Positions 24,321-33,239 of a stretch of 64,000 nucleotides of DNA are shown here, one piece after another. The notes under the pieces were generated by a model. That model made no database searches and was not told the DNA's origin. It saw nothing but the letters and a program-made list of their open reading frames with translations. Each line of letters begins with the position of its first letter. The stretch's first letter is position 1. Made by a program: the position numbers and the translations under genes. Origin of the DNA: Corallococcus macrosporus (lineage in GTDB: Bacteria > Myxococcota > Myxococcia > Myxococcales > Myxococcaceae); contig NZ_JAFIMU010000007.1 in NCBI RefSeq assembly GCF_017302985.1, positions 2,867,001-2,931,000 of the forward strand, given 5' to 3'.

Positions 24321-24929
24321 ATGACGGCGCGCACCGCCCGGCCCGGCGGGACGCCCGAGGGCCGCTGCCTCCAGGCCCTCACCTGGCGGCGCCTGGAGTC
24401 CCCCGGCACGGAGCACTTCGAGCTGTGGGAGTCCGCGCAAGGGCCCCTCTTCACCGGCACCGTGGTGCTGGTGGCCGAGGGGCTGCCGCTGCTCGTGCGC
24501 TACACCGTGGCGTGCGACCCGGACTGGCACACGCGCGAGGCGCGGCTGGCGCTGCACCAGGGCGGCACGCGCCGCACGCTGGTGCTCCAGGTGGACGACC
24601 ACCAGCGCTGGTGGCGCGACGGGCGCGAGCTGCCGGAGCTGCGCGGGTGCGTGGACGTGGACCTGAGCGTCACCCCCTCCACCAACACCCTGCCCATCCG
24701 CCGGCTGGCGCTGGAGATGGGCCAGGCCCGCGACGTGACGGCCGCGTGGGTGCGGCTGCCGGACCTGTCCCTGGAGCGGCTGGAGCAGCGCTACACCCGG
24801 CTGTCCTCCACCCGCTACCGCTACGAGAGCGCGGGCGGCGCCTTCGTGGCCGAGGTGGACACCGACGCACTGGGGCTCGTCACGCACTACCCGGACGGCT
24901 GGGAACGCGTGGCCACGTCCGACGGTTGA
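24321..24929 (+). CDS. Putative glycolipid-binding family protein
   Basis: 202 residues. The sequence fits the Glycolipid_bind (DUF1089) family: TWRRLESPGTEHFELWES, VRYTVACDPDWHTREARL, DDHQRWWRDGRELPELRGCV, VDLSVTPSTNTLPIRRL and the C-terminal RYRYES and TDALGLVTHYPDGW. The family forms a lipocalin-like beta structure of uncertain ligand. It lies 19 bases after the zincin-like gene, suggesting co-transcription. Confidence 0.82.
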   Translation: MTARTARPGGTPEGRCLQALTWRRLESPGTEHFELWESAQGPLFTGTVVLVAEGLPLLVRYTVACDPDWHTREARLALHQGGTRRTLVLQVDDHQRWWRDGRELPELRGCVDVDLSVTPSTNTLPIRRLALEMGQARDVTAAWVRLPDLSLERLEQRYTRLSSTRYRYESAGGAFVAEVDTDALGLVTHYPDGWERVATSDG

Positions 24930-25177
24930 GCCCGGGCGCAACCCTCGCGCCCCAACCCGGACAATCCTTCACGCCTCCCGGGATTGCGTGTCGTTTCATG
25001 TGGGCTTATGGAGCCGTGAACGACGCCCTTCCCGTGGACGGGGGAATGCAGGACTACCTGTCATATAGGGATGGGCCCGGGTGACGTGGCGGGTTATAAC
25101 GACCTCTGAACCGTTCCGGCGGTGGAGGGGCCGCGAACCCTACGTCCACCCCACCGGACGTCACGTGCAAGGTTGAT

Positions 25178-25651
25178 GTGGTGAAAACCCACCCCCGAGG
25201 TCCTCTCGCTTCCGGCCGCGTCCGGAAGAAGCCCCGTGTGGCGCCCGCGTCGGCGGCGGCGCTGTCGCGGCGGCAGTTGGAGCGCAAGCTGGCGGTCAGC
25301 GTGGGGGCGGCGGCCCGGGCCGCGCGGCTGCGGGCTGGCCTCACGCAGGCGGACGTGGCGGACCGCGTCGGCATCGCGTCGGAGGTCTACGGCCGGCTGG
25401 AGCGCGGCAAGATGATGCCCAGCGTGCCCACGCTGTTCCGCCTGTGCCTGGCGCTGCAGCTGTCCGCGGACGCGTCGCTGGGGCTGGCGGTGGCGGCGGC
25501 GGCGGGCGCGGGGCTGTGGGAGGAGGACTCCACGGACAAGGACGACCTGCCGGAGATGCGCCGCCTGCTGCGCGCCGTGCGCCGGCTGCCGCGCCCCCAG
25601 CTCAAGCTGATGAGCCTGGTGGCCAGCGCCATCCTGCCCACGCGCCGCTAG
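25178..25651 (+). CDS. XRE-family helix-turn-helix regulator
   Basis: 157 residues starting at one of two consecutive GTG codons. A basic N-terminus is followed by an HTH_3 domain at about 42-95: AARAARLRAGLTQADVADRV, GIASEVYGRLERGKMMPSVP and TLFRLCLALQLSADASLG. The C-terminal 50 residues are Ala-rich then basic, with no known sensor domain. Its last codons overlap the end of the converging downstream gene by 4 nt. Targets are unknown. Confidence 0.85.
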   Translation: MVKTHPRGPLASGRVRKKPRVAPASAAALSRRQLERKLAVSVGAAARAARLRAGLTQADVADRVGIASEVYGRLERGKMMPSVPTLFRLCLALQLSADASLGLAVAAAAGAGLWEEDSTDKDDLPEMRRLLRAVRRLPRPQLKLMSLVASAILPTRR

Positions 25652-26061
25652 CGCGCGGACGCGGGAGGCCGGGCCGTGGCCGCGCCGGGTTCCGTCACCC
25701 GCCACACCCAGCCGGACGGGGTGGGGTCGCGGTGCGCGGTGTTCACGTCCACCGCGTACACGTCCACGGTGTGCTCGCCCACGGGCAGGTCCTTCAGGCG
25801 CCACGGGGACTCGCAGGGGATGTAGAGGCTGCCGTCCAGCGAGCACCAGAACACGGGCTTCAGCGTGGTGGCGGTGAAGACGAAGGTGGCCTCCCGGGAG
25901 GGCGTGGCCCCCGGAGGCCCCTCGTCGATGAAGGTGTCCGGCCCGTCGTTGCCCGCGCGCGCCAGCGACGGCGGGAACAGGAGCGGCATCAACATCAGGC
26001 CCAGCAGCAGTGACGCGAGCAGTCCGTGGGGAAGGTAGCGCAGGGACGGCGGGGGAATCAT
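25648..26061 (-). CDS. Secreted protein with one Ig-like domain
   Basis: 137 residues. The signal peptide has a long Leu-rich core (LASLLLGLMLMPLLFP, cleavage near LARA). The mature part reads DTFIDEGPPGATPSREATFV, then FWCSLDGSLYIPCESPWRLK and LPVGEHTVDVYAVD: an Ig-like fold with one Cys pair, of the kind repeated in large myxobacterial surface proteins. This copy has only one domain. It converges on the XRE gene, overlapping by 4 nt. Confidence 0.7.
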   Translation of the reverse strand: MIPPPSLRYLPHGLLASLLLGLMLMPLLFPPSLARAGNDGPDTFIDEGPPGATPSREATFVFTATTLKPVFWCSLDGSLYIPCESPWRLKDLPVGEHTVDVYAVDVNTAHRDPTPSGWVWRVTEPGAATARPPASAR

Positions 26062-26413
26062 AAGCAGGCTCGCGGGACTCCGGATGCCGCGCGAACCCTG
26101 TCTCGGAGCAGGTCGAAGGAGCGCAATCTGGCAGGGCTGGGGCGTTCCATGGCGTCCGGGAAATGGGAAAGGGCGACTTCCTGGAAGGTGGGGATGGATC
26201 CGAAATGGGGCGCCCCGTCCCCAGGACGGTGCAGGGCATCCACGGCGCGACGTGACGCGCGGAGCCAATGTCCTCCAGCGGAAAGGGCGCCCCCCCGGCA
26301 CGGCCCGCGCCGGGCGGTGATGGCACGCGTCACGGGGCAGCGCTTGTCAGGGCGGACATCCCCTGGCCTCATGGGTCCTGGCCGGGACCCGCCTTGCACG
26401 AACGCCATCGCCC
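26062..26413. other. Intergenic region between divergent genes, no gene seen
   Basis: These 352 bases separate the small Ig-like protein (minus) from the TonB-dependent receptor (plus). Several open frames cross the region, but none has a plausible start, family resemblance or regular codon usage. It must hold the divergent promoters; I could not identify -35/-10 or sigma-54 elements with confidence. Confidence 0.5.
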
Positions 26414-29400
26414 ATGACCTTCGCGAAGAGGAGCACGCCCTGGCACACCGCCGCGCTGGCGCTCGCCCTGTGCCTGCTGTGGCCGCTGCTCCCCGCCCGC
26501 GCCCAGGCGCCTTCTCCCGCCCCTGAAGACGACCCCGGCAGCGTCCGCCTGGGCGACACGCTGGACGCGGGCCTGCCCGTCACGGAGGAGAACCTCACCA
26601 CCGGCTCCGCCCCCCGGGGCATGGACGCGCCGTGGACGGAAAGCCTGGACGGCCAGGACGGCGGCACCGGCACGGTCGCGAAGGAGGCGGACCTCCAGCG
26701 CACGGACGCGGGCTGGGCGGTGGAGTCCGGCGCGCCGGCCGCGGACGGCGGGCCCGCGCTGGCCGCCTTCGTTCCGCCCGCGCTGGTGCAGGACTCGCCC
26801 GCGCCGTACCCGCCCCTGCTGGTGGGCGAGGGCGTGACGGGCACGGTGAAGTTGGAGCTGCTGGTGGACGAGGCGGGCGAGGTGGACACCGCCACGCTGG
26901 TGGAGGGCGTGCACCCGCTGCTCAACGAGGCCGCGCTGCACGCGGCGCCGTCCCTGCGCTTCTCTCCCGCGATGATGGAGGGCCAGCCCGTCGCGGTGCG
27001 CCTGTTCTTCGAGTACCGCTTCGAGGCGCCCGTCCCCGTGGCCTCCGGCGCGGACGGCGGCACCCTGGCGCCTCAAGGGCCCATCACCCTCAAGGGGCTG
27101 GTGCGGCAGAAGGGCAACCGCCGGCCGCTCATCGGCGCGACGCTGGTGTCGGACGCGGCGCCGGACTCGCCGGTGCAGACGGACGAGAACGGCCGCTTCG
27201 AGGCGAGATTCCCCACGGGTGGCCAGGCGGTGCGCGTGTTCGCCCCGGGCCACAAGCCGGGCCTGTTCCGCGAGGCGCTGAAGGCCACCGAGTCGCTGGA
27301 GGTCGTCTACGGCCTGGAGCCGCTCGTGGTGAACCCCTACGAGACGGTGGTGAGAGGCGACCGCGAGCGCACGGAGGTCAGCCGCGTCACGCTGCACGAC
27401 GCGGAGCTGCGCGAGGTGCCCGGCACCATGGGCGACCCGTTCCGCGTGGTGATGCTGCTGCCGGGCGTGGGCAGCATGCTGTCCGGCGTGGCGTACCCGG
27501 TGGTGCGCGGCAGCCAGCCCGCGTCCACCGGCTACTTCCTGGACGGCATCCGCATCCCCATCCTCTTCCACCTGTTCCTGGGGCCCGCGGTCATCCACCC
27601 GGACTTCCTGGACGCCATCGACTTCTATCCGGGCTCGCCGCCGCCGCAGTACGGCCGGCTGATGGGCGGCGCCATCGACGGGCGCCTCACCCGGCCTCGC
27701 GACGACCGCGTGCACGGCAGCGCCTACGCGGACTTCATCAACGCGGGCTTCTTCCTGGAGACGCCCTTCAAGTCCACCGGCACCAACGTCAGCCTCGCGG
27801 GCCGCTATTCCTATACGCCGTGGATCATCGCGCTGGCCGCCAATCAGTTGCAGGATCCGCCGCCGCCCGGCCGCACCAACCCGAAGGTGGTGCTGGACTT
27901 CTGGGATTATCAGGCGCGCGTGGAGCAGGACGTGGGGCAGGGCAAGCTGCGGCTGTTTGCCTTTGGCTCGTCGGACACCTTCGGCTCGCAGGCTCAGGAC
28001 GACCAGGGTGACACCGCGCTCCAGTCCATCGCGTTCCACCGCGTGGACCTGCGCGGCCGCCATCCGCTGGGCAAGGGCGAGCTCGAGGTGGGCGGCACCT
28101 GGGGCACGGATGATTTCGCCGTCGTGTCGCGCGGGCCGGACAACGGGAACGAAATCAACATCGACCAGAGCACCTTCTCCGGGCGCGTGGGCTACAGCGT
28201 GCCATTGGACGAGCGGCTGCTGTTGCGCGCGGGCGCGGACGTGGACCACAAGCGCGCCATCGTGGACGTGCTCACCATCGAGAACGGCCAGGAGGTGGAG
28301 GAGGACACGGTGCGCGTGCCCGTGGCGCTGGCCACCTTCACCGGCGCGTACGCGGAAGGGGTGTGGACGCCCAATGACAGATGGACGGTGGTGCCCGGCC
28401 TGCGCCTGGACAGCTACCACCTGTCCGGCGGGTTCGACCACAAGGTCATCGAGCCGCGCCTCACCGTGCGCCACAAGCTCACCGACACCGTGACGCTCAA
28501 GGGCGGCGCGGGCATCTTCCACCAGCCGCCCACCACCCTCATCAGCCTGCCCGTGGTGGACGTGGGCAGTCTGTTGTTGGGGCTCCAGGAGGGCGTGCAG
28601 CTCTCCACCGGCGTGGAGTGGAAGGCCTTCGACAAGTGGGAGGTGGGGCTGGACGTCTACGTGAACCCCATGCTGCGCACCATCGAGCTCACGCCCTTCT
28701 CCGACGAGGGCCTGACGGATGACCTGGACGGCGGCGGCGACCCGGACGAGCCGCCGCCACCGCCTGGCGGGGACGTGGGCCCCAACGGCTTCCGCCGCGT
28801 GCGCGCGCGGCAGGTGGACATCGATGAACCGCCCGTCAGCCGGGACGACTGGGACCTGCCGGACTTCAGCAGCCATGGCCTGGCGTATGGGCTGGAGCTG
28901 CTCATCCGCTACCCGCTGGGCAACAACTGGTTCGGCTGGCTTTCGTACAGCCTCCAGCGCAGCACGCGGCGCACCACGTTCTATCGATATGACTCGTCAG
29001 GTCAGGCCATCTCCGAGGACTCCGCGGACCTGCCCTTCGCGTTCGACCAGACACACATCCTGAACCTGGTGGTCAGCCACAAGTTCTCCAACAACATCAC
29101 CCTGGGGGGCGTGCTCCACTTCAACACCGGACGTCCGGAGTACGGCACCCTGGGAAGCCAGACGCACCGCGAGGGCACCGACAGCGACGGCCGCCCCACG
29201 TGGGTGCAGGTCGACAGGGACGCGGTGGACCGGCTGCCGCCCTTCTTCCGCTTCGACCTGCGCGTCTCCAAGGCCTGGGCCTACGACACCTTCAGCCTGG
29301 AGGCCTACCTGGACATGCTCAACGTCACCCTCAACACGGAGACGCTGGGCTTTGACTACCTGGGCGGCGGCTACAGCCGGCAGCCCCTGACCAAGAGCGC

Positions 29401-29452
29401 GGTGGGACTGCCCATCGCCCTGCCGATCATCGGCGTCAAGGGCAGGTACTGA
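26414..29452 (+). CDS. TonB-dependent outer-membrane receptor with its own TonB C-terminal domain
   Basis: 1012 residues. A signal peptide ends near RAQA (about 33). A Pro/Asp/Gly-rich stretch leads to a TonB C-terminal domain at about 120-215 (PYPPLLVGEGVTGTVKLELL, then LNEAALHAAPSLRFSPAMME). Next is a carboxypeptidase-like regulatory beta domain at about 215-300 (LKGLVRQKGNRRPLIGATL), a plug (about 310-440; RVVMLLPGVGSMLSGVAYPV and YFLDGIRIPILFHL), and a 22-strand-type barrel to the end. A polar Pro-rich loop sits near 770 (PDEPPPPPGG). TonB domains normally belong to a separate inner-membrane protein; here one is fused to the receptor. The substrate is unknown. Confidence 0.88.
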   Translation: MTFAKRSTPWHTAALALALCLLWPLLPARAQAPSPAPEDDPGSVRLGDTLDAGLPVTEENLTTGSAPRGMDAPWTESLDGQDGGTGTVAKEADLQRTDAGWAVESGAPAADGGPALAAFVPPALVQDSPAPYPPLLVGEGVTGTVKLELLVDEAGEVDTATLVEGVHPLLNEAALHAAPSLRFSPAMMEGQPVAVRLFFEYRFEAPVPVASGADGGTLAPQGPITLKGLVRQKGNRRPLIGATLVSDAAPDSPVQTDENGRFEARFPTGGQAVRVFAPGHKPGLFREALKATESLEVVYGLEPLVVNPYETVVRGDRERTEVSRVTLHDAELREVPGTMGDPFRVVMLLPGVGSMLSGVAYPVVRGSQPASTGYFLDGIRIPILFHLFLGPAVIHPDFLDAIDFYPGSPPPQYGRLMGGAIDGRLTRPRDDRVHGSAYADFINAGFFLETPFKSTGTNVSLAGRYSYTPWIIALAANQLQDPPPPGRTNPKVVLDFWDYQARVEQDVGQGKLRLFAFGSSDTFGSQAQDDQGDTALQSIAFHRVDLRGRHPLGKGELEVGGTWGTDDFAVVSRGPDNGNEINIDQSTFSGRVGYSVPLDERLLLRAGADVDHKRAIVDVLTIENGQEVEEDTVRVPVALATFTGAYAEGVWTPNDRWTVVPGLRLDSYHLSGGFDHKVIEPRLTVRHKLTDTVTLKGGAGIFHQPPTTLISLPVVDVGSLLLGLQEGVQLSTGVEWKAFDKWEVGLDVYVNPMLRTIELTPFSDEGLTDDLDGGGDPDEPPPPPGGDVGPNGFRRVRARQVDIDEPPVSRDDWDLPDFSSHGLAYGLELLIRYPLGNNWFGWLSYSLQRSTRRTTFYRYDSSGQAISEDSADLPFAFDQTHILNLVVSHKFSNNITLGGVLHFNTGRPEYGTLGSQTHREGTDSDGRPTWVQVDRDAVDRLPPFFRFDLRVSKAWAYDTFSLEAYLDMLNVTLNTETLGFDYLGGGYSRQPLTKSAVGLPIALPIIGVKGRY

Positions 29453-29631
29453 CCTGTCCCACAGGGTAGGGCGAGTGCTCGGGGGTGAGCACTTTTCCGC
29501 GCCTTCTGCCCTGCGGGGCTGCTCCACCCGTGGGCAGATGTGTCAGTATTCCATGAGACGCGGGTTTTTCCAGCCTGCCCGACACCGACGTGGCGGGTGG
29601 GGGACAGACCCGGAGCGTCGGGGGGAGCACG

Positions 29632-31224
29632 ATGATGGGTTTGTCCTGGGGGCCGGGCATGGCTCCGGCATGGGAACTGCCCGCGGATAGCGAGACACCC
29701 TGCGTCCTCCTCGAGCCGCTGCACGGGGAGACAGGGGAGGCGCTCGACTTCCGGTGGACGTCCATGAACGTCCCCGCGGAGGGCTGGGTGCGCTCGCTGG
29801 AGCTGGGCCGGCACGTGTCCCTGTGGACGCGGGAGGGCGTCGCGCTGTTCGACGTGGCGGCGTTCGTGCGCGTGCTGATGCGGGGTGTGCCGCACGTGGG
29901 GCTGGTGCCGGGGGACCCGGCGGGGCGGCGGTATGTCGTCGTGCGCCATGGAGAGGGCCTGGCGCTGTGGCTGTTGCCGCGCGACGAGGGGCAGGCGGCG
30001 GACGCGCACCAGGCGGAGCGGGAGCGGGCGGCGCGGCAGGAGGTGGAGGCGGCGCTGGCGAGGGCGGAGCAGACGGTGAGCGCGCTGCGCGAGGCGGAGG
30101 AGCGCTACCGGCTGGCGACGCGCGCCACGCATGACGTGCTGTGGGACTGGCACTTCGCCACGGACCGCGTGCGCTGGGACCCGGGCACGGGGGACGCGTT
30201 CGGCCACGCCACGGCGGTGCTGGAGCACAAGCTGGGCTGGTGGGGCGAGCGCGTGCACGACGAGGACCGCGAGCGCGTGGTGGACCGGCTGGTGGAGTTC
30301 GTCGCGTCCACGGGCGACGTGTGGAGCGAGGAGTACCGCTTCCAGCGCGCGGACGGCAGCTGGGCGCACGTGCTGGACCGCGGCGTGCTGGCGCGCGACG
30401 ACGAGGGGCGCCCGGTGCGGATGATCGGCTCCATGATGGACGTCACCGAGCGCACCCGTCAGCTGGAGACGATGGTGGAGGAGGCGCGCTTCCGCGAGCG
30501 CTTCATCGGCATCCTGGGACACGACCTGCGCAACCCCCTCAACGCCATCGTGCTGTCCGCGCGGGCGCAGAAGCGCCGGGGGCCGCTGGAGTGCACGCCC
30601 GAGCAGCACCGGCAGCACGCGCAACGGATTGAAGCCTCCGCGACGCGCATGGGGAACATGATCGCGGACCTGCTGGACTTGACGCGCGCCCGGCTGGCCG
30701 GCGGCATCCCGCTGCGCAAGGGCCCCACGGACCTGGGGGCGGTGTGCCAGCAGGTGGTGGACGAACTGTCGGCGGCGTACCCGGACCGCGCGGTGGCGGT
30801 GGACGTGGACGGCAAGGCGGAAGGGGAGTGGGACGCGGAGCGGCTGGCGCAGGTGCTCTCCAACCTGGTGGGCAACGCGCTGGAGCACGGCAGCCCGGAC
30901 GCGCCGGTGTTCCTGCGCTGCTGGGCCAAGGGCGAGCACCAGGTGCTGGAGGTGCAGAACCCCGGCGCGCCCATCCCGGAGGACCTGCGCGAGCGGCTGT
31001 TCGATCCGTTCCGCCAGGGCGAGGGCGAGCGCGTCCAGGGCCGGCGCAACGGCGGGCTGGGGCTGGGGCTGTTCATCGTGAAGGAGATCGTCCAGGCGCA
31101 CGGAGGAACGGTGGAGGTGACGTCTTCGGAGAAGGAGGGCACGACGTTCACGGTGCGGCTGCCCCGGCCTCCGCGCCCGAAGGCCAAGGCGCGGGCAGGC
31201 AAGGGCCGCACTCGGACGGCCTGA
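29632..31224 (+). CDS. PAS-domain sensor histidine kinase
   Basis: 530 residues, no membrane helices. A short N-terminal domain of unknown type (about 1-120) and a coiled coil (about 120-150) precede a PAS domain with PAC tail (RLATRATHDVLWDWHFATDR to RMIGSMMDVTERTRQLE). HisKA follows, with FIGILGHDLRNPLNAIV, then HATPase_c (SNLVGNALEHGSPDAP, FDPFRQGE, GLGLGLFIVKEI) and FTVRLP. The basic C-terminus (KAKARAGKGRTRTA) is a tail. The ATG follows GGGGGGAGCACG; an upstream extension has no domain character. It resembles the kinases at 50423-57650. No regulator is next to it. Confidence 0.9.
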   Translation: MMGLSWGPGMAPAWELPADSETPCVLLEPLHGETGEALDFRWTSMNVPAEGWVRSLELGRHVSLWTREGVALFDVAAFVRVLMRGVPHVGLVPGDPAGRRYVVVRHGEGLALWLLPRDEGQAADAHQAERERAARQEVEAALARAEQTVSALREAEERYRLATRATHDVLWDWHFATDRVRWDPGTGDAFGHATAVLEHKLGWWGERVHDEDRERVVDRLVEFVASTGDVWSEEYRFQRADGSWAHVLDRGVLARDDEGRPVRMIGSMMDVTERTRQLETMVEEARFRERFIGILGHDLRNPLNAIVLSARAQKRRGPLECTPEQHRQHAQRIEASATRMGNMIADLLDLTRARLAGGIPLRKGPTDLGAVCQQVVDELSAAYPDRAVAVDVDGKAEGEWDAERLAQVLSNLVGNALEHGSPDAPVFLRCWAKGEHQVLEVQNPGAPIPEDLRERLFDPFRQGEGERVQGRRNGGLGLGLFIVKEIVQAHGGTVEVTSSEKEGTTFTVRLPRPPRPKAKARAGKGRTRTA

Positions 31225-31418
31225 TCTTTTGGAAGGGGTGAGCGTTCGCCGCCATGCGGTGAATGGAAGAGCGTCCGCCGCCGCACGCCGCGCGTGTTGT
31301 GCGAAGGACCGAAGGGGATGGGCCGGGAGGGCAGGGGCGCTGCTCGCTTCGTTGGAGTGCGTTTACCGGTTGATCAGGCCGTGCGGCTCGCGCGGTCACC
31401 CACGCGGAGGCAGTCCCC

Positions 31419-32366
31419 ATGCACCTCAATCCCCCTCGCAATGTTTCATTCCGTTCCTCCCCCTGGACGGCGCTCTGGCTGGCCGCGGCGCTCGTGGGCT
31501 GCGGCACTCCACCGGTGGACGAAGCCCCGGAGGTGACGGCCCAATCCTCGGAGGCGCTCGTCTCCGCCAACGGCCTGTCGACCAATGGCTTGTCGACGAA
31601 CGGCCTGTCGACCAACGGGTTGTCGACCAACGGCCTGTCGACCAATGGCTTGTCGACGAACGGGCTGTCCACGAACGGGTTCAAGACCTGGTTCCACCAG
31701 GATCCCGAGTCGGCGGACATGGTGATGCGCTATGTGGTGCAGTGCTCGCTGGCGGCGGGGATGACGCTGGCGTACCAGTCCCCCACCACCGGGAAGAGCT
31801 ACACGTGGAAGGGGAGTCTGGGATTGGCACCGGGGTGGGCGGGGGGCCAGCCGGCGACGGTGGCGGAGCAGCAGGTGGTGAGCGCGTGTCTGGCGGCGCA
31901 CGCGAACAAGTACGGCGTGCACGTGAACATCTCCGTGCTGGGGCGCGACGCGCTGGGCGGCGCGATGCCGTATTCGACGGACGAGCTGAACACCTACAAC
32001 GAGAAGGAGGCCTGCTTCTTCGGCAACCTCTTCACGGGCGAGGGCACGTTCGCGGCGAACGACGGCGCGTACCTGGACTACGACGAGAGCACGGTGCGCA
32101 CCTGTGGCCTGTCGTCCTGGAGTGAGACGACGGCGTGCACGCCGATGAAGCACGTGGGCGCGTGCCGGTATTACTGCACGCTGGACGCCACGCGGACGTA
32201 CTACACGCGCTGCACGTACAACGGCGTGAACTACCGGCCCATCACCACGCGCATGCTGCCCCAGGACATCTACCGCTGCGGCGACGGCGTGTGTCAGCTG
32301 ACGGAGAAGTGCGGCGGCAGCAACACGCCCGACAGCTGCGCGGCGGACTGCGGCGCCTGCCCGTAG
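31419..32366 (+). CDS. Lipoprotein with LSTNG repeats and Cys-rich end
   Basis: 315 residues. The lipobox is LVGC (signal about 15-27). Residues 51-88 are about seven copies of LSTNG followed by a divergent copy. The next 150 residues are an unfamiliar domain (MRYVVQCSLAAGMTLAYQSP, then LGLAPGWAGGQP and AEQQVVSACLAAHANKYGVH). The last 90 residues contain twelve Cys and end in YRCGDGVCQLTEKCG and CAADCGACP, a Cys-rich motif seen in other myxobacterial surface proteins. An outer-membrane or surface location is inferred. Confidence 0.78.
   Translation: MHLNPPRNVSFRSSPWTALWLAAALVGCGTPPVDEAPEVTAQSSEALVSANGLSTNGLSTNGLSTNGLSTNGLSTNGLSTNGLSTNGFKTWFHQDPESADMVMRYVVQCSLAAGMTLAYQSPTTGKSYTWKGSLGLAPGWAGGQPATVAEQQVVSACLAAHANKYGVHVNISVLGRDALGGAMPYSTDELNTYNEKEACFFGNLFTGEGTFAANDGAYLDYDESTVRTCGLSSWSETTACTPMKHVGACRYYCTLDATRTYYTRCTYNGVNYRPITTRMLPQDIYRCGDGVCQLTEKCGGSNTPDSCAADCGACP
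31569..31682 (+). repeat. 15-base tandem repeat coding for LSTNG
   Basis: Seven to eight units of CTGTCGACCAACGGC and variants run in frame inside the lipoprotein gene. Units differ by synonymous changes (ACC/ACG, AAC/AAT, CTG/TTG, TCG/TCC). The unit is a multiple of three, so gain or loss of units changes length without breaking the frame. Confidence 0.95.
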
Positions 32367-32383
32367 TCAGCGGGAGGGATGTC

Positions 32384-32869
32384 TCACGTGGGGCGGGGCC
32401 GCGCGGCGTGGAGCCGGAAGCGCGTGACGAGGTCCCCCCACCAGCGCCCGATGGTCGCGACGGTGCCCGGGCCATCCAGGCCGTGGCGCACGGGGTGGTC
32501 CATGCGGATGGCGTCCCAGCCCCGGTGCTCGAGCACGACGCGGGTGCCGCCGAAGGTGGGCTCGAAGCGGACGTCGACCTCGGTGATTTCTCCGGGGGCG
32601 AAGTTGCTGGCGCGCCATTGGAAGACGAGCCGCGCGCCGGGCTCCCAGACGAGCACGCGGCCAATCTCGAAGACGTGGTCCTCGAAGGACTCCAGCAGGC
32701 GGCCGCCGGGGCCGAGCGGGTCGAAGCGCAGGACGCCGCTGGGGTGCTGGAGGCCGCGGTAGCGCGGGCTCTTGCCCCACCAGAGGTCGGTTTCCTCGGT
32801 GAAGACCTCGAAGGCGTCCAGCGGGGACACGGCGACGAAGGTGGTGACGCGGGCGCGGTCGGCCGTCAT
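32384..32869 (-). CDS. SRPBCC (AHSA1-type) domain protein
   Basis: 161 residues. The SRPBCC fold is shown by AVSPLDAFEVFTEETDLWWG, a central LLESFEDHVFEIGRVLVWEP, VFQWRASNFAPGEITEVDVR and the C-terminal IRMDHPVRHGLDG, TIGRWWGDLVTRFRLH. AHSA1-type domains with an ArsR regulator next to them are a common pair. The start overlaps the ArsR stop by 4 nt (ATGA). It probably binds a small hydrophobic ligand; ligand and purpose are unknown. Confidence 0.9.
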   Translation of the reverse strand: MTADRARVTTFVAVSPLDAFEVFTEETDLWWGKSPRYRGLQHPSGVLRFDPLGPGGRLLESFEDHVFEIGRVLVWEPGARLVFQWRASNFAPGEITEVDVRFEPTFGGTRVVLEHRGWDAIRMDHPVRHGLDGPGTVATIGRWWGDLVTRFRLHAARPRPT

Positions 32870-33228
32870 GACTTGCGGCCTCCGGAGGGCTTCGTGCCGC
32901 GCGTGCGTTCCGCGTGGGCCTTGAAGGCGCCCAGTTGATCCGCCCAGAAGGACTCCACCTCGTCCAGCCAGCCGCGCAGGGCGGCGAAGGGCTCCGGGCG
33001 CAGGGAGTAGACGCGCACGCGGGCGTCGTCCGCGTCGATGCGCTCCTCCACGAGCCCCGTCTGGCGCAGCACGCGCAGGTGGCGGGACATGGCGGGAGGG
33101 CTCATGTCGAACGCGGCGGCCAGCTCTCCGGCGGGGTGGGGCCGCTGGCGCAGCCGGTCCACGACGCCCCGGCGCGTGGGGTCGGCGAGTGCGGCCAGGG
33201 TGCGGTCGAGCGCGGACGGGGTGGCCAT
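32866..33228 (-). CDS. ArsR-family repressor
   Basis: 120 residues with a winged helix: LDRTLAALADPTRRGVVDRL, HPAGELAAAFDMSPPAMSRH and LRVLRQTGLVEERIDADDAR. No Cys metal site is present, so it belongs to the non-metal ArsR group found with SRPBCC genes. The ATG at 33228 is preferred over an upstream ATG because the extra 15 residues lie before the conserved start. It is the second gene of the VOC-ArsR-SRPBCC operon and probably binds the operator at 33698-33736. Confidence 0.9.
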   Translation of the reverse strand: MATPSALDRTLAALADPTRRGVVDRLRQRPHPAGELAAAFDMSPPAMSRHLRVLRQTGLVEERIDADDARVRVYSLRPEPFAALRGWLDEVESFWADQLGAFKAHAERTRGTKPSGGRKS

Positions 33229-33239
33229 GGCGGGCGACT

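Noticed and set aside
26380..26413. Possible sigma-54 promoter before the TonB-dependent receptor (TGGC ... TTGCA)
   Set aside because: The distance between the GG and GC elements is 14 bases instead of 10, so it does not fit.
31569..31682. 15-base tandem repeats as a possible CRISPR or replication iteron array
   Set aside because: Units are adjacent with no spacers, in frame within a lipoprotein gene, and differ synonymously.
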